The translations under genes were made by a program, and so were the position numbers. Source: Clostridiales bacterium (GTDB lineage: Bacteria; Bacillota; Clostridia; Oscillospirales; Oscillospiraceae). From it: a stretch of DNA of 38,589 nt. Location: contig JAJQCJ010000102.1 in the NCBI GenBank assembly GCA_021202775.1, positions 1 to 38,589 of the forward strand. Direction: 5' to 3'. Positions 1-7,665 of this stretch are shown here, one piece after another (the first letter of the stretch is position 1; each line of letters starts with the position of its first letter). The notes under the pieces are model-generated. The model saw nothing but the letters and a program-made list of their open reading frames with translations. It had not been told where the DNA came from and made no database searches.

Positions 1-385
1 GGCCTACTTTTCTTGCTCCGCCAAGAAAAGTAGCAAAAGAAGGCGGCTCAGGGGGGAGCTTCGGGGCCTCGCTCCCCCCTAAGAACCCCTCTCCTATCCC
101 GCTGGGGCTTCGCGCTGTCCAGCCTGGAAGTGGTCTATCAGGCAACAGACGATGTAACTTCTAACTGGTGAGACTGCCGCCGATGGCGGCTGGCAGGGAT
201 TGCCGTTCCGCCCTGCCAAGGGCGGGCGGAACGAGCAATTTTATTGTCCTCTGGTCGCGGAAATCTGACTATAAGGGTACGTTTTTACTCCTAATGAAAA
301 AAACAGTAGAGTATCACGCTTTCTCATCAGAGGTTGTTGCTTTACAGTTCAGGCCGATGTTATCTGTTGTTGGATTATAAAATTG
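1..385 (+). repeat. composite intergenic repeat, copy 1 (left end cut by window)
   Basis: This stretch closely matches 15027-15403. Its left part (1-235) is a string of hairpins. Arms 4-15/22-33 give a 12-bp stem with a 6-nt loop. Arms 51-59/71-79 give a G/C stem. A short GCCGCC-GAT-GGCGGC hairpin follows, and arms 205-217/221-232 close on a triloop. Conserved blocks include TATCCCGCTGGGGCTTCGCG and AAGTGGTCTATC. The right part (236-385) is a separate module described in its own entry. There is no credible coding sequence: the small reading frames shared with copy 2 simply follow the conserved DNA. It sits downstream of coaBC. It could be a non-autonomous mobile element or a structured RNA; the family is not recognised. 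Confidence 0.8.
236..385 (+). mobile_element. MITE-like ~150-bp module with inverted ends (copy 1)
   Basis: The module begins CAATTTTATTGTCC (236-249) and ends GGATTATAAAATTG (372-385), an imperfect terminal inverted repeat. Its body matches the reverse complement of 15255-15403 across the full length (150 versus 149 bp), including shared words such as TCATCAGAGG, ATTCAGG/GTTCAGG and GATGTTATC. It therefore lies in the opposite orientation, relative to the flanking hairpin part, in the other copy. No transposase is encoded. It may be an invertible segment or a MITE inserted both ways at the same site. Confidence 0.65.
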
Positions 386-403
386 ACGCCATCGCCCTGG
401 CGT
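386..403 (-). terminator. weak hairpin terminator after coaBC
   Basis: Reading the minus strand, 15 nt after the coaBC stop, ACGCCA and TGGCGT form a 6-bp stem with a 6-nt loop. It is followed by CAATTTTAT, which belongs to the end of the adjacent repeat module. The U-tract is interrupted, so this is a modest terminator candidate. Confidence 0.4.
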
Positions 404-418
404 GAAGGCAGGCGGTTT

Positions 419-1612
419 CTACCCCATCCGCTGCAAAATGGCGTCCAGCAGGGCGTGGGCGGCCTCCTCCTTGGTCAGGAGGGGCAGCTCCTCCATGCTG
501 TCGGGAGAGATCAGGGTGAGGATGTTGGTGTCCCCGGCGAAGCCTGCCCCCGCCACCTTCACGTTGTTGGCGGCGATCAGATCCAAGTGCTTCTTTTCCA
601 GCTTTTTCCGGCTGCTCGCCACCATGTCCCTGGTCTCCATGGAGAAGCCGCACAGGAACTGGCCGGGGCGCTTATGGTCCCCCAGATACTGCAAAATGTC
701 CCGGGTGCGGGTCAGGGGGATGGAGAGGTCGCCGTCCCCCTTCTTCACCTTGTCCTCCGCCACGGTGGCGGGGCGGTAGTCCGCCACGGCGGCGGCCTTG
801 ATGATGATGTCCATCTCCCCGCTGCGGCCGGTGACGGCGTCATACATCTCCGACGCGGAGCGGACGTTCACCACCTCCACATAGGGCGGTTTCGGCAGGT
901 GCACCGGGCCGGAAACCAGCGTCACCTCCGCCCCCCGGGCGGAGGCGGCCTTCGCGATGGCGTAACCCATTTTGCCGGAGGAGCGGTTGGTCAGGTAGCG
1001 GACGGGGTCGATGTCCTCCTGGGTGGGGCCCGCCGTCACCAGCACCCGCTTCCCCGTCATGTCCTTCTCATGGGACAGGGCGTGGAGGCAGACCTGGAGC
1101 AGCTCCTCTGGCTCCGGCATCCGGCCCTTGCCCTCGGTGCCGCAGGCCAGGTGGCCGCTGGCCGGCTCCACAATCTCCCAGCCGTAATGGCGGAGCTTCT
1201 CCAGGTTGTCCTGGGTCACCGGGTTTTCGTACATTCCGGTGTTCATGGCCGGGGCGGCGATCTTGGGGCAGCAGCAGGCCAGCACGGTGGTGGTCAACAT
1301 ATCGTCCGCCAGACCATTGGCCAGCTTCGCCAGCACGTTGGCGGTGGCCGGGGCGATCAGCACCAGGTCGGCCTGGCTGGCCAGGGAGATGTGGCCCACC
1401 TGGTAGGAAAAGCTGCGGTCAAAAGTGTCCGCCGCCACCCGATGGCCCGTCAGCTGCTCAAAGGTCAGGGGGGTGATGAACTCGGTGGCGTTTTTCGTCA
1501 TCACCACCTGCACGTTGGCGTGCTGCTTCACCAGGGCGGAGGCCAGCATGGCGCTCTTGTAGCAGGCGATGCCGCCGGTGACGCCCAGAAGAATCGTTTT
1601 GTCTTTCAGCAT
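419..1612 (-). CDS. coaBC: bifunctional phosphopantothenoylcysteine decarboxylase / phosphopantothenate-cysteine ligase
   Basis: CoaBC performs two consecutive steps of coenzyme A synthesis: it ligates cysteine to 4'-phosphopantothenate, then decarboxylates the product with FMN. The protein is about 397 residues, normal for the family. The N-terminal CoaC half shows GVTGGIACYKS (10-20), the catalytic His74 in QVGHISLA, the PAMNTGMYENP motif around Asn124 and Cys157 in the substrate flap (SGHLACGTEGKGRM). The CoaB half starts near residue 188 (KRVLVTAGPTQEDIDPVR) and carries KAAAVADYRP. The ATG at 1612 is chosen because homology begins there and AGAGGG precedes it; the frame stays open upstream but that part is not family-like. 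It is last in ispD-ispF-coaBC, 71 nt behind ispF. Confidence 0.96.
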   Translation of the reverse strand: MLKDKTILLGVTGGIACYKSAMLASALVKQHANVQVVMTKNATEFITPLTFEQLTGHRVAADTFDRSFSYQVGHISLASQADLVLIAPATANVLAKLANGLADDMLTTTVLACCCPKIAAPAMNTGMYENPVTQDNLEKLRHYGWEIVEPASGHLACGTEGKGRMPEPEELLQVCLHALSHEKDMTGKRVLVTAGPTQEDIDPVRYLTNRSSGKMGYAIAKAASARGAEVTLVSGPVHLPKPPYVEVVNVRSASEMYDAVTGRSGEMDIIIKAAAVADYRPATVAEDKVKKGDGDLSIPLTRTRDILQYLGDHKRPGQFLCGFSMETRDMVASSRKKLEKKHLDLIAANNVKVAGAGFAGDTNILTLISPDSMEELPLLTKEEAAHALLDAILQRMG

Positions 1613-1631
1613 AGGGGTTCCCTCTTTTGCG

Positions 1632-1661
1632 GGGCCGCCGAGCCCGATGCTCCGGCGGCCC
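1632..1661 (-). other. intercistronic hairpin between ispF and coaBC
   Basis: GGGCCGCCGAGC (1632-1643) and GCTCCGGCGGCCC (1649-1661) pair with one bulged base and a 5-nt loop. No U-tract follows on the minus strand, so it is not an obvious terminator. It may stabilise or separate the ispD-ispF and coaBC parts of the message. Confidence 0.5.
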
Positions 1662-1683
1662 GTGTGGCAATTTGTCATTTTTG

Positions 1684-2181
1684 TCAGTCCTGCTCCGTTT
1701 GTTCCAGCAGGGCCACGGCCTGGGCTGCCATGCCGGAGCCGTCTCCGGTGAAGCCCAGATGCTCCTCGGTGGTGGCCTTGACGTTGACCCGGCCCTCCTC
1801 CACCTCCATGTGCCGGGCCAGCAGGGCCCGCATGGCGGGCAGATAGGGGGCCAGCTTGGGGCGCTGGGCCACGATGGTGGCGTCCACGTTGACCACCCGG
1901 TACCCGGCCTCCTTCAGCAGAGCCATGGTCCTGTCCAGCAGCACCACGCTGGAGATGTTCTCCAGCGCCGGGTCATTGTCCGGGAAGGCCTTGCCGATGT
2001 CTCCCAGTCCGGCCGCCCCCAGCAGGGCGTCCATGATGGCGTGAATCAGCACATCGGCGTCGGAGTGGCCCAGAAGGCCCTTTTCCCAGGGGATGTCCAC
2101 GCCCCCCAGAATCAGCCTGCGGCCCTCCACCAGCCTGTGTACGTCATAGCCCTGGCCGATTCTCAATCCTGTTCCAGCCAT
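1684..2181 (-). CDS. ispF: 2-C-methyl-D-erythritol 2,4-cyclodiphosphate synthase
   Basis: IspF cyclises CDP-methylerythritol phosphate in the MEP pathway to isoprenoid precursors, releasing CMP. At 165 residues it has the usual length plus a few N-terminal residues. Visible motifs are GYDVHRL with metal ligands Asp13 and His15, [13 protein letters not shown] with the third ligand His47, the DIGKAFPD loop, and the C-terminal [19 protein letters not shown] segment. The ATG at 2181 lies inside the end of ispD (19-nt overlap), which implies translational coupling. IspD and IspF act two steps apart and are often adjacent or fused in other bacteria. Confidence 0.97.
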   Translation of the reverse strand: MAGTGLRIGQGYDVHRLVEGRRLILGGVDIPWEKGLLGHSDADVLIHAIMDALLGAAGLGDIGKAFPDNDPALENISSVVLLDRTMALLKEAGYRVVNVDATIVAQRPKLAPYLPAMRALLARHMEVEEGRVNVKATTEEHLGFTGDGSGMAAQAVALLEQTEQD

Positions 2182-2897
2182 TGTAAGATCGCCTCCCCTG
2201 TCGCCAAGTCAATGGGCGTTGTGATTTTGATATTCTCCCGGCTGCCGGTGGTCAGCGTGACCTTCATGCCCATGGCCTCCACGGCGGAGCAGTCGTCGGT
2301 CAGCGGTGTCTTGTCCCGCAGGGCCCGCTCCAGTGCGCCGGTGATCAATCCGTATTCAAAGACCTGGGGGGTCTGCACCGCGAACAGCGTCTCCCGATCT
2401 GGGGTGCTGTCCACCAGTCCATTGTGGGCCACCTTAATGGTGTCCACCACCGGCACCGCCGGGGCGGCGGCGTTGGTGCGCTCCGCCGCATGGATGACCT
2501 CCTCCAGCAGCTCCCTGGTGACGAAGGGCCGGGCGCCGTCGTGGATAGCCGCCAGATCCACCTCTTTGGACACCTCCGCCAGCCCCAGCCGGACGGACTC
2601 CGCCCTGGTGTCGCCCCCCTTCACCACCGTTTTCACCTTGTTCAGGCCATGCTGTTTGACCAGGCCGCTGATGGGGACGATCAAATCCTCCCGGGTGACG
2701 ACGATGATCTCGTCGATCAGGTCGCAGTCATTCAGCGCCCCCAGGGTCCGAACAATCACCGGGACGCCGCCCAGCTCCGCCAAAATCTTATCCACGCCCT
2801 CCATGCGCCGGGCGCTGCCCGCCGCCGGTACCACCGCGGCGCAGTAGGGCCGTTCCTGCTTTGCCTTGCCTTTCAGCCAGGAAAAGAATTTTTCCAT
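2163..2897 (-). CDS. ispD: 2-C-methyl-D-erythritol 4-phosphate cytidylyltransferase
   Basis: IspD transfers CMP from CTP to methylerythritol 4-phosphate, the third MEP-pathway step. The nucleotide-binding motif [13 protein letters not shown] followed by DKIL starts near residue 19. Later markers are [37 protein letters not shown] and [10 protein letters not shown]. It has 244 residues, with a basic N-terminal extension of about 17 residues ([14 protein letters not shown]) that is longer than in most family members. GGAAGGGTG lies upstream of the ATG. It heads the ispD-ispF-coaBC operon, which has its own sigma-A promoter. Confidence 0.96.
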   Translation of the reverse strand: MEKFFSWLKGKAKQERPYCAAVVPAAGSARRMEGVDKILAELGGVPVIVRTLGALNDCDLIDEIIVVTREDLIVPISGLVKQHGLNKVKTVVKGGDTRAESVRLGLAEVSKEVDLAAIHDGARPFVTRELLEEVIHAAERTNAAAPAVPVVDTIKVAHNGLVDSTPDRETLFAVQTPQVFEYGLITGALERALRDKTPLTDDCSAVEAMGMKVTLTTGSRENIKITTPIDLATGEAILQWLEQD

Positions 2898-2943
2898 ACG
2901 TTTTCACCCTTCCTGTGGTATGCACGCTGCAATCATTTGTTCC

Positions 2944-2972
2944 AGTATACCAGCTTCTCCCGCCTTTGACAA
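2944..2972 (-). promoter_or_regulatory. sigma-A promoter of ispD-ispF-coaBC
   Basis: On the minus strand TTGTCA (2967-2972) and TATACT (2944-2949) are separated by 17 nt, with the ispD start about 45 nt downstream. A 7-bp inverted repeat, CCGCCTT/AAGGCGG (2960-2966/2971-2977), brackets the -35 box and might be an operator. Confidence 0.75.
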
Positions 2973-3027
2973 GGCGGATTTTTGCAGGAACGGAACGGCC
3001 CGGAACGCATGACAAAAAGGACAAAAA

Positions 3028-3058
3028 GCCGCCGCACGAAACAAGCTCGTGCGGCGGC
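3028..3058 (-). terminator. rho-independent terminator of the cmk-plsC-ispH-rpsA operon
   Basis: A perfect 12-bp stem (GCCGCCGCACGA with its complement) with a 7-nt loop is followed on the minus strand by TTTTTGTCCTTTTTG. It lies about 30 nt beyond the ispH-rpsA stop. Confidence 0.93.
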
Positions 3059-3090
3059 TCCTTACGCAGTCAGTTCAGCCGAAGAGGGCC

Positions 3091-5031
3091 TCAGTCCTCA
3101 TCGTCATAATCGTCCTCCGCGGCGCGCAGGGCGGCACGGCGGGACAGGGAAACCTTCTTGGTCTCCTCATTGATGTCGGTGATCTTGACCTCCACGATCT
3201 GGCCCTCAGACAGCTCATCCTCAGGCTTCTCCACCCGATGGTCGGCGATCTGGGAGATATGAATCAGGCCGTCCACACCGGGCACGATCTCGGCAAAGGC
3301 GCCGAAGCTCATCAGCTTGACCACCTTCACGCTGACAATGTCGCCCACGGCGCAGGTGTCCATGAAGTTCTGCCAGGGGGAGACGGTGCGGTCCTTCACG
3401 CCCAGGGAGATCTTCTTCCGCTCCGGGTCGTACTTGATGACGTACACATCCAAGGTGTCGCCCACGGAGACCACCTCGGAGGGGTGCTTGATGCGGGACC
3501 AGGACAGCTCGGAGATGTGAACCATGCCGTCCACGCCGCCGATATCCACGAAGGCGCCATAGGACGTCAGGCTCTTCACGGTGCCGGTGTAGTGCTTATC
3601 CACCTCAATGTTGTCCCAGATGGCCTGAGCCCTGGCCGCCCGCTCCTCAGCGGCTACGCTGCGGATGGAGCCCACCACGCGGCGGCGGCCACGGTTGACC
3701 TCGGTGATGTGCATACGGGCGGTGGTGCCCACCAGGCTGTCCATGGGCTCATTGCGGCGCAGACCGGTCTGGGAGGCGGGTATGAACACGCGGATGCCCT
3801 TGACGTTGGCAACGACGCCGCCTTTGTTCTCCTCCTTGATATAGCCCTCGACCACAGTCTTGTTGGCCTGAGCCTCTTCGATCATCTCCCAGTTCCGGTT
3901 GGCGTCCAGCTTCTTCTTGGACAGGGTGACGATGCCGTCCTGATCGTTGACCCGCTGCACGACGCACTCCAGCTGGTCGCCAATCTTGACAGCCTCAGAC
4001 ATCTTGACGGAAGGATCATCGGAAAACTCCGTTTCAGAGATATAACCGGTATGCTTGGTCCCCAGCTCCACCTGGAGCTCGGTCGGTGTGATATTCACAA
4101 CGGTACAAGTGACCTTATCCCCTGTATTTAAAGTTTTGATCGACTTCTCCAACATCTCTTTGAAGGATTCTTCGATCTCCATGATTTCTTCGCTCATTTT
4201 GTTTTTGACCTCCTTTATTATCCACCCGGGCGTAGATGCGCCCGCAGTGATACCAACACAAGCCGCGCCCTTCAATAAGTGCTCCGGCAAATCAGCAGCC
4301 TGCTCAATCCAAACCACATTATTGCATTCCGCCTCGCAAAGCTCTGCCAGGTGCCGGGTGTTGGAGCTCTCATGGTCTCCAATCACAATCATGGCATCGC
4401 ATTCCTTTGCAAGGCTGACCGCCTCCGCCTGTCTATGGTATGCCGCACCACACATTGTATCAAATATCTCGGCATTTGTACATAGTTTTTTTGCAATTTC
4501 CACAGATTTTTTCCAATTTTCTTTTGAGGCGGTGGTCTGGCAGACCAGGGTTATGGGTAATTCGTAACGTTTTTCCCCTTCTTTCAGCCAATTTTCCAAC
4601 TCTTCGGCGGTTTCCAGCACAATTGCGCCATGACACCACCCCGCTGTGGCCACCACCTCGGGATGGGATTTTCTTCCAATAATCACCGGAATCCGGCCAT
4701 TTTCCTCCGCTTTGCGAACTAAATCGTGAATCCGGGAGACATTTGGGCAGGTGGCGTCCAGCACGGGGATTCCTTTTTCTTCCAATGCCCGGTACACCGC
4801 CCGGCTCTCCCCGTGGGAGCGAATCAGCACGGTGCAGCCCTCCGGCACCTCCTCCACCGAGGAGACGCAGCCCATGCCCCGCCGGGCGAATTCCTCCACC
4901 ACATGGGCGTTGTGGATGATGGGCCCCAGCATGACGCAGGGGGTGCCCGCCTCCACCGTCTGCTCCGCCAGCTCCACCGCCCGGCGGACGCCGTAGCAGA
5001 AGCCGGCGGATTTGGCCAGTACGACCTTCAT
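3091..5031 (-). CDS. ispH: IspH (HMBPP reductase) fused to ribosomal protein S1
   Basis: Residues 1-278 are IspH, the [4Fe-4S] enzyme that makes IPP and DMAPP in the last MEP step. All three cluster cysteines are present: Cys12 (GFCYGV), Cys95 (ATCPNV) and Cys194 (DTMCGAAYHRQ). Residues 279-646 hold four S1 RNA-binding repeats (about 303-373, 390-456, 478-545 and 562-631) and an acidic tail. This is the IspH-S1 arrangement known from clostridia. The total of 646 residues fits that class. The start overlaps the plsC stop by 4 nt (ATGA). An AAAGGAGG site precedes the in-frame Met279, so free S1 could also be made. The IspH part from roughly 4440 to 4720 looks more AT-rich than its surroundings. 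Confidence 0.96.
   Translation of the reverse strand: MKVVLAKSAGFCYGVRRAVELAEQTVEAGTPCVMLGPIIHNAHVVEEFARRGMGCVSSVEEVPEGCTVLIRSHGESRAVYRALEEKGIPVLDATCPNVSRIHDLVRKAEENGRIPVIIGRKSHPEVVATAGWCHGAIVLETAEELENWLKEGEKRYELPITLVCQTTASKENWKKSVEIAKKLCTNAEIFDTMCGAAYHRQAEAVSLAKECDAMIVIGDHESSNTRHLAELCEAECNNVVWIEQAADLPEHLLKGAACVGITAGASTPGWIIKEVKNKMSEEIMEIEESFKEMLEKSIKTLNTGDKVTCTVVNITPTELQVELGTKHTGYISETEFSDDPSVKMSEAVKIGDQLECVVQRVNDQDGIVTLSKKKLDANRNWEMIEEAQANKTVVEGYIKEENKGGVVANVKGIRVFIPASQTGLRRNEPMDSLVGTTARMHITEVNRGRRRVVGSIRSVAAEERAARAQAIWDNIEVDKHYTGTVKSLTSYGAFVDIGGVDGMVHISELSWSRIKHPSEVVSVGDTLDVYVIKYDPERKKISLGVKDRTVSPWQNFMDTCAVGDIVSVKVVKLMSFGAFAEIVPGVDGLIHISQIADHRVEKPEDELSEGQIVEVKITDINEETKKVSLSRRAALRAAEDDYDDED
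4195..4216 (-). promoter_or_regulatory. rpsA: internal ribosome binding site before the S1 half
   Basis: On the minus strand AAAGGAGGTC (4216-4207) stands 9-11 nt before an in-frame ATG (4197-4195), which begins MSEEIMEIEE exactly at the IspH/S1 junction. Translation from here would give a 368-residue, four-repeat S1 protein, so the fusion and a free S1 may both be produced. That they are is inference. Confidence 0.55.
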
Positions 5032-5678
5032 GGAATTTCGTCCTCCAGCGCGTAAATTTTCTGCATCAGAATCTCCGCCTGCTCCTCATACTCCTGAGGG
5101 GTGGCCCGCTTCCCGGCGGGTTTGATGACGTAGGGCTCGCCAAACACCATGGTGCTCCGGTGGAACAGCCGCTTCTTCCGGGTGGAGAACACCGGCACCA
5201 CCGGCACCCCGGTTTTCATGGCCAGCATCACCGCGCCGGTGTGGGCGCTGCCCGACTGGCCCTCCGCCACCCGGGTACCCTCCGGGAACATCAGCAGCTT
5301 ATCCCCGCCCTTCAGCACCTTCATGGCCGTCTTGATGGCGTTCAGGTCGCTGTTGCCCCGGTCCACGCCGAAGGTGCCGATTTTGTTGAACACCCAGCCG
5401 ATCACCGGGATGTCCATCAGCTCCTGCTTGGCCATGATGCGGATAAAGTGCTTATGCCCCGCCGCCAGGCAGACCATGGGAGGGTCCGCGTTGGAGCTGT
5501 GGTTGGCGCAGATGAGGCAGGCCCCCTCCGGGATACGCTCCCGGTGCAGGGCCGTCACCGGGTACATGATCAGCTTGAAAATAGGGAACACCAGGTACCA
5601 CACCAGCTTGTACCACCGGCGCATGGTCTCCCTGGATTTGGGCGGCACACGCTTCTTGTGTGCCTTTTCTTCTGCCAT
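5028..5678 (-). CDS. plsC: 1-acyl-sn-glycerol-3-phosphate acyltransferase (PlsC family)
   Basis: PlsC acylates lysophosphatidic acid to phosphatidic acid at the membrane. The 216-residue protein shows the HX4D catalytic box (NHSSNADP), a second block around TFGVDRGN, the FPEGTR substrate motif and GVPVVPV. A hydrophobic segment near residues 22-42 (LVWYLVFPIFKLIMYPV) is the likely membrane contact. The ATG at 5678 follows GAGAGGATG and starts 4 nt after the cmk stop. The open frame continues 20 codons upstream inside cmk, but these are not family-like. It overlaps ispH by 4 nt. The order cmk-plsC-ispH-rpsA is common in Firmicutes. Confidence 0.94.
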   Translation of the reverse strand: MAEEKAHKKRVPPKSRETMRRWYKLVWYLVFPIFKLIMYPVTALHRERIPEGACLICANHSSNADPPMVCLAAGHKHFIRIMAKQELMDIPVIGWVFNKIGTFGVDRGNSDLNAIKTAMKVLKGGDKLLMFPEGTRVAEGQSGSAHTGAVMLAMKTGVPVVPVFSTRKKRLFHRSTMVFGEPYVIKPAGKRATPQEYEEQAEILMQKIYALEDEIP

Positions 5679-5682
5679 AGGC

Positions 5683-6354
5683 TCACATCCTCTCACGAAT
5701 CGTCCGAAGGAGCAACTGATAGCTCTCCTCCAGGTCATACTCTGTGGTGTCCACCAGCACTGCGTCCTCCGCCTGTTTCAGCGGGGCGATGGCCCGGTGG
5801 GTGTCGTTTTCGTCCCGCTGCACCACGTCCGCCAGCACCTGGTCATAAGTGATGGGGTCGCCCTTCTCCCGCAGCTCCAGCCAGCGGCGCTTCGCCCGGG
5901 CCTCCGGCGCGGCGGTGAGGAACAGCTTGATGTTGGCGTCAGGCAGCACCACGGTGCCGATGTCCCGGCCGTCCATCACCAGGTTCTTCCGCTTTGCCAT
6001 ATCCCGCTGCAGCTCCAGCAGAAAGGCCCGCACCGCCGGGATGGCGGACACGGCGGAGGTATACATGGAGATTTGGGGGGTGCGAATCTCCCCGGAGACG
6101 TTTTCGCCGTTCAAAATCATCTGCTGGGTGCCGTCCTCGCCGTAGGCCAGGTCGATGTGAATTTCCGGCAGCAGGGCGGCGATGCCCGCCCCGTCGGTGG
6201 GGGCAAGCCCCTTCCGGCAGGCGTACAGGCTGACGGTGCGGTAAATCGCCCCGGTGTCCACATATAAAAAGCCCAGCTCCTTCGCCAGGCGCTTTGCCAT
6301 GGTGCTCTTCCCCGCCCCGCTGGGGCCGTCGATGGCAATGCTGATGGTGTTCAT
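5683..6354 (-). CDS. cmk: (d)CMP kinase
   Basis: Cytidylate kinase phosphorylates CMP and dCMP to the diphosphates. The 223-residue protein has the P-loop GPSGAGKST at residues 10-18, YVDTGAIYR, the NMP-binding DGRDIGTVVLPDA, and the lid segment APEARAKRRWLEL. CMP is released at the IspF step and in phospholipid synthesis, so its position among isoprenoid and lipid genes is sensible. The start overlaps the stop of the upstream flavoprotein gene by 4 nt (ATGA). Confidence 0.97.
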   Translation of the reverse strand: MNTISIAIDGPSGAGKSTMAKRLAKELGFLYVDTGAIYRTVSLYACRKGLAPTDGAGIAALLPEIHIDLAYGEDGTQQMILNGENVSGEIRTPQISMYTSAVSAIPAVRAFLLELQRDMAKRKNLVMDGRDIGTVVLPDANIKLFLTAAPEARAKRRWLELREKGDPITYDQVLADVVQRDENDTHRAIAPLKQAEDAVLVDTTEYDLEESYQLLLRTIRERM

Positions 6355-7603
6355 GATTCCTCTCTCCTTTTTGCCTGCGCTGCGGCGGCCAGACCCGCCG
6401 CGTATCCGGTGGCCCAGGCCACCTGTAGGTTGAAGCCGCCGGTGTAGCCGTCCACATCCAGCACCTCTCCGGCGAAGTACAGCCCCTCTGTCCGTTTGGA
6501 CGCCATGGTGGTGGGGTTCACCTCGCTGAGCCTGACGCCGCCGGAGGTGACGATGGCGTCCTCCACCGGCCGGGGGCCGCTGATGTCTACCCGGAAGCCC
6601 TTCAGCTGCTCCAGCAATGCCCGGCGCTGGGCCTTCGTGATGTCGTGAATCTTCGTCTCCGGCGGGATGCCGGTGCGCTCGATCACCACCGGAATCATCA
6701 GCCGGGGCAGCAGGCCCCCCAGGCTGTTTTGAAGGGTGCGGTTCCGGTTCTCCCCGAAGTCCCGGAGGATGCGCTCATCCAACGTCCGCTCCTCCAGGGC
6801 AGGCTTCATATCTATTATAACAGAAAATTCGTTTTTGTCAAAATCCCGCAGGTGGGCGCTGGCGGAGAGGATCATAGGCCCAGACAGGCCGAAGTGGGTG
6901 AAGATCAGCTCACCAAAATCCCGGTACACCGTTTTGCCCTTCTGGTTCTTCACCTGTATGGCCACGTTTTTCAGTGCTAGGCCCTGCATTCTGGCGCAGG
7001 TATCCCCCCGCTCCACCAGCGGCACCAGGGAGCCCCGTACCGGCGTGATGGTGTGCCCCGCCTGACGGGCCAGGCGGTAGCCATCCCCGGTGGAGCCGGT
7101 GCCGGGATAGGAGCAGCCGCCGGTGGCGACGATCACCTGCCCGGCGGAATATTCTCTGCCGTCCTCGCAGGTCACGCCGGTCACGCAGCCGTCCGCAATG
7201 GTCAGCGATTCCACCCGGCTGTGGGCGATGGCCACCCCCAGCCGCTTCGCCTCAAAGAACAGGGCATCAATGATGTCCGCGGCCTTGTCGGAGGCCGGGA
7301 ACACCCGGTTGCCCCGCTCCGTTTTCAGCGGAACCCCCAGTTCGGTGAAAAACCGCTTCGTCTCCGCCGGCGGAAAGCGGCTCATGGTGCTGTACAAAAA
7401 CTTGCCCCCTGGGGCAGGTTTTGCAGCGCCTCCTCCGCCGTGCAGTCGTTGGTCACGTTGCAGCGGCCCTTGCCGGTGATATACAGCTTCCGGCCCACCT
7501 TCTCGTTGCGCTCCGCCAGGGTGACGGAGGCCCCGTGTCTGGCGGCGGTGATGGCCGCCATCAGACCGGCCGCGCCGCCGCCCACTACCAAAATATTGCT
7601 CAT
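6351..7603 (-). pseudogene. HI0933/YhiN-family flavoprotein, broken by a one-base frameshift
   Basis: This is a predicted FAD-binding NAD(P)-dependent oxidoreductase (HI0933 / BaiN-like). The true start is the ATG at 7603 (AAGGGAATG upstream). It reads MSNILVVGGGAAGLMAA with the dinucleotide-binding GGGAAG motif, then ITGKGRCNVTND. After ENLPQG-type sequence the frame is lost, and homology resumes one frame away at GKFLYSTMSRFPP and runs to the end (GGCSYPGTGSTGDGY, FTHFGLSGP, YTGGFNLQVAWATGYAAG). The lesion maps to the G-run at 7405-7409 (five G on the coding strand, six needed). Everything else is intact, so a sequencing error, a recent mutation or a slippery tract are all possible. It overlaps cmk by 4 nt. 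Confidence 0.85.
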
Positions 7604-7665
7604 CCACGCATTCCCTTCGCAAAAGCAGCGGAGCCATTCATTGACCCCGCCGCTCTATGTAGTGT

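Noticed and set aside
168-380. Small reading frame resembling peptides at 14995-15291 (+) and 15112-15462 (-)
   Set aside because: The similarity comes from the conserved repeat DNA; the matching frames run on different strands in the two copies, and no ribosome site or family is evident.
383-1846. Long plus-strand frames opposite coaBC, ispF and ispD (and similar ones along the window)
   Set aside because: They are antisense shadows of GC-rich genes, with low-complexity His/Gly/Arg translations and no family motifs.
2960-2977. CCGCCTT/AAGGCGG repeat at the ispD promoter as a terminator
   Set aside because: A T-run follows only on the plus strand, where no gene ends; it more likely brackets the -35 box as a possible operator.
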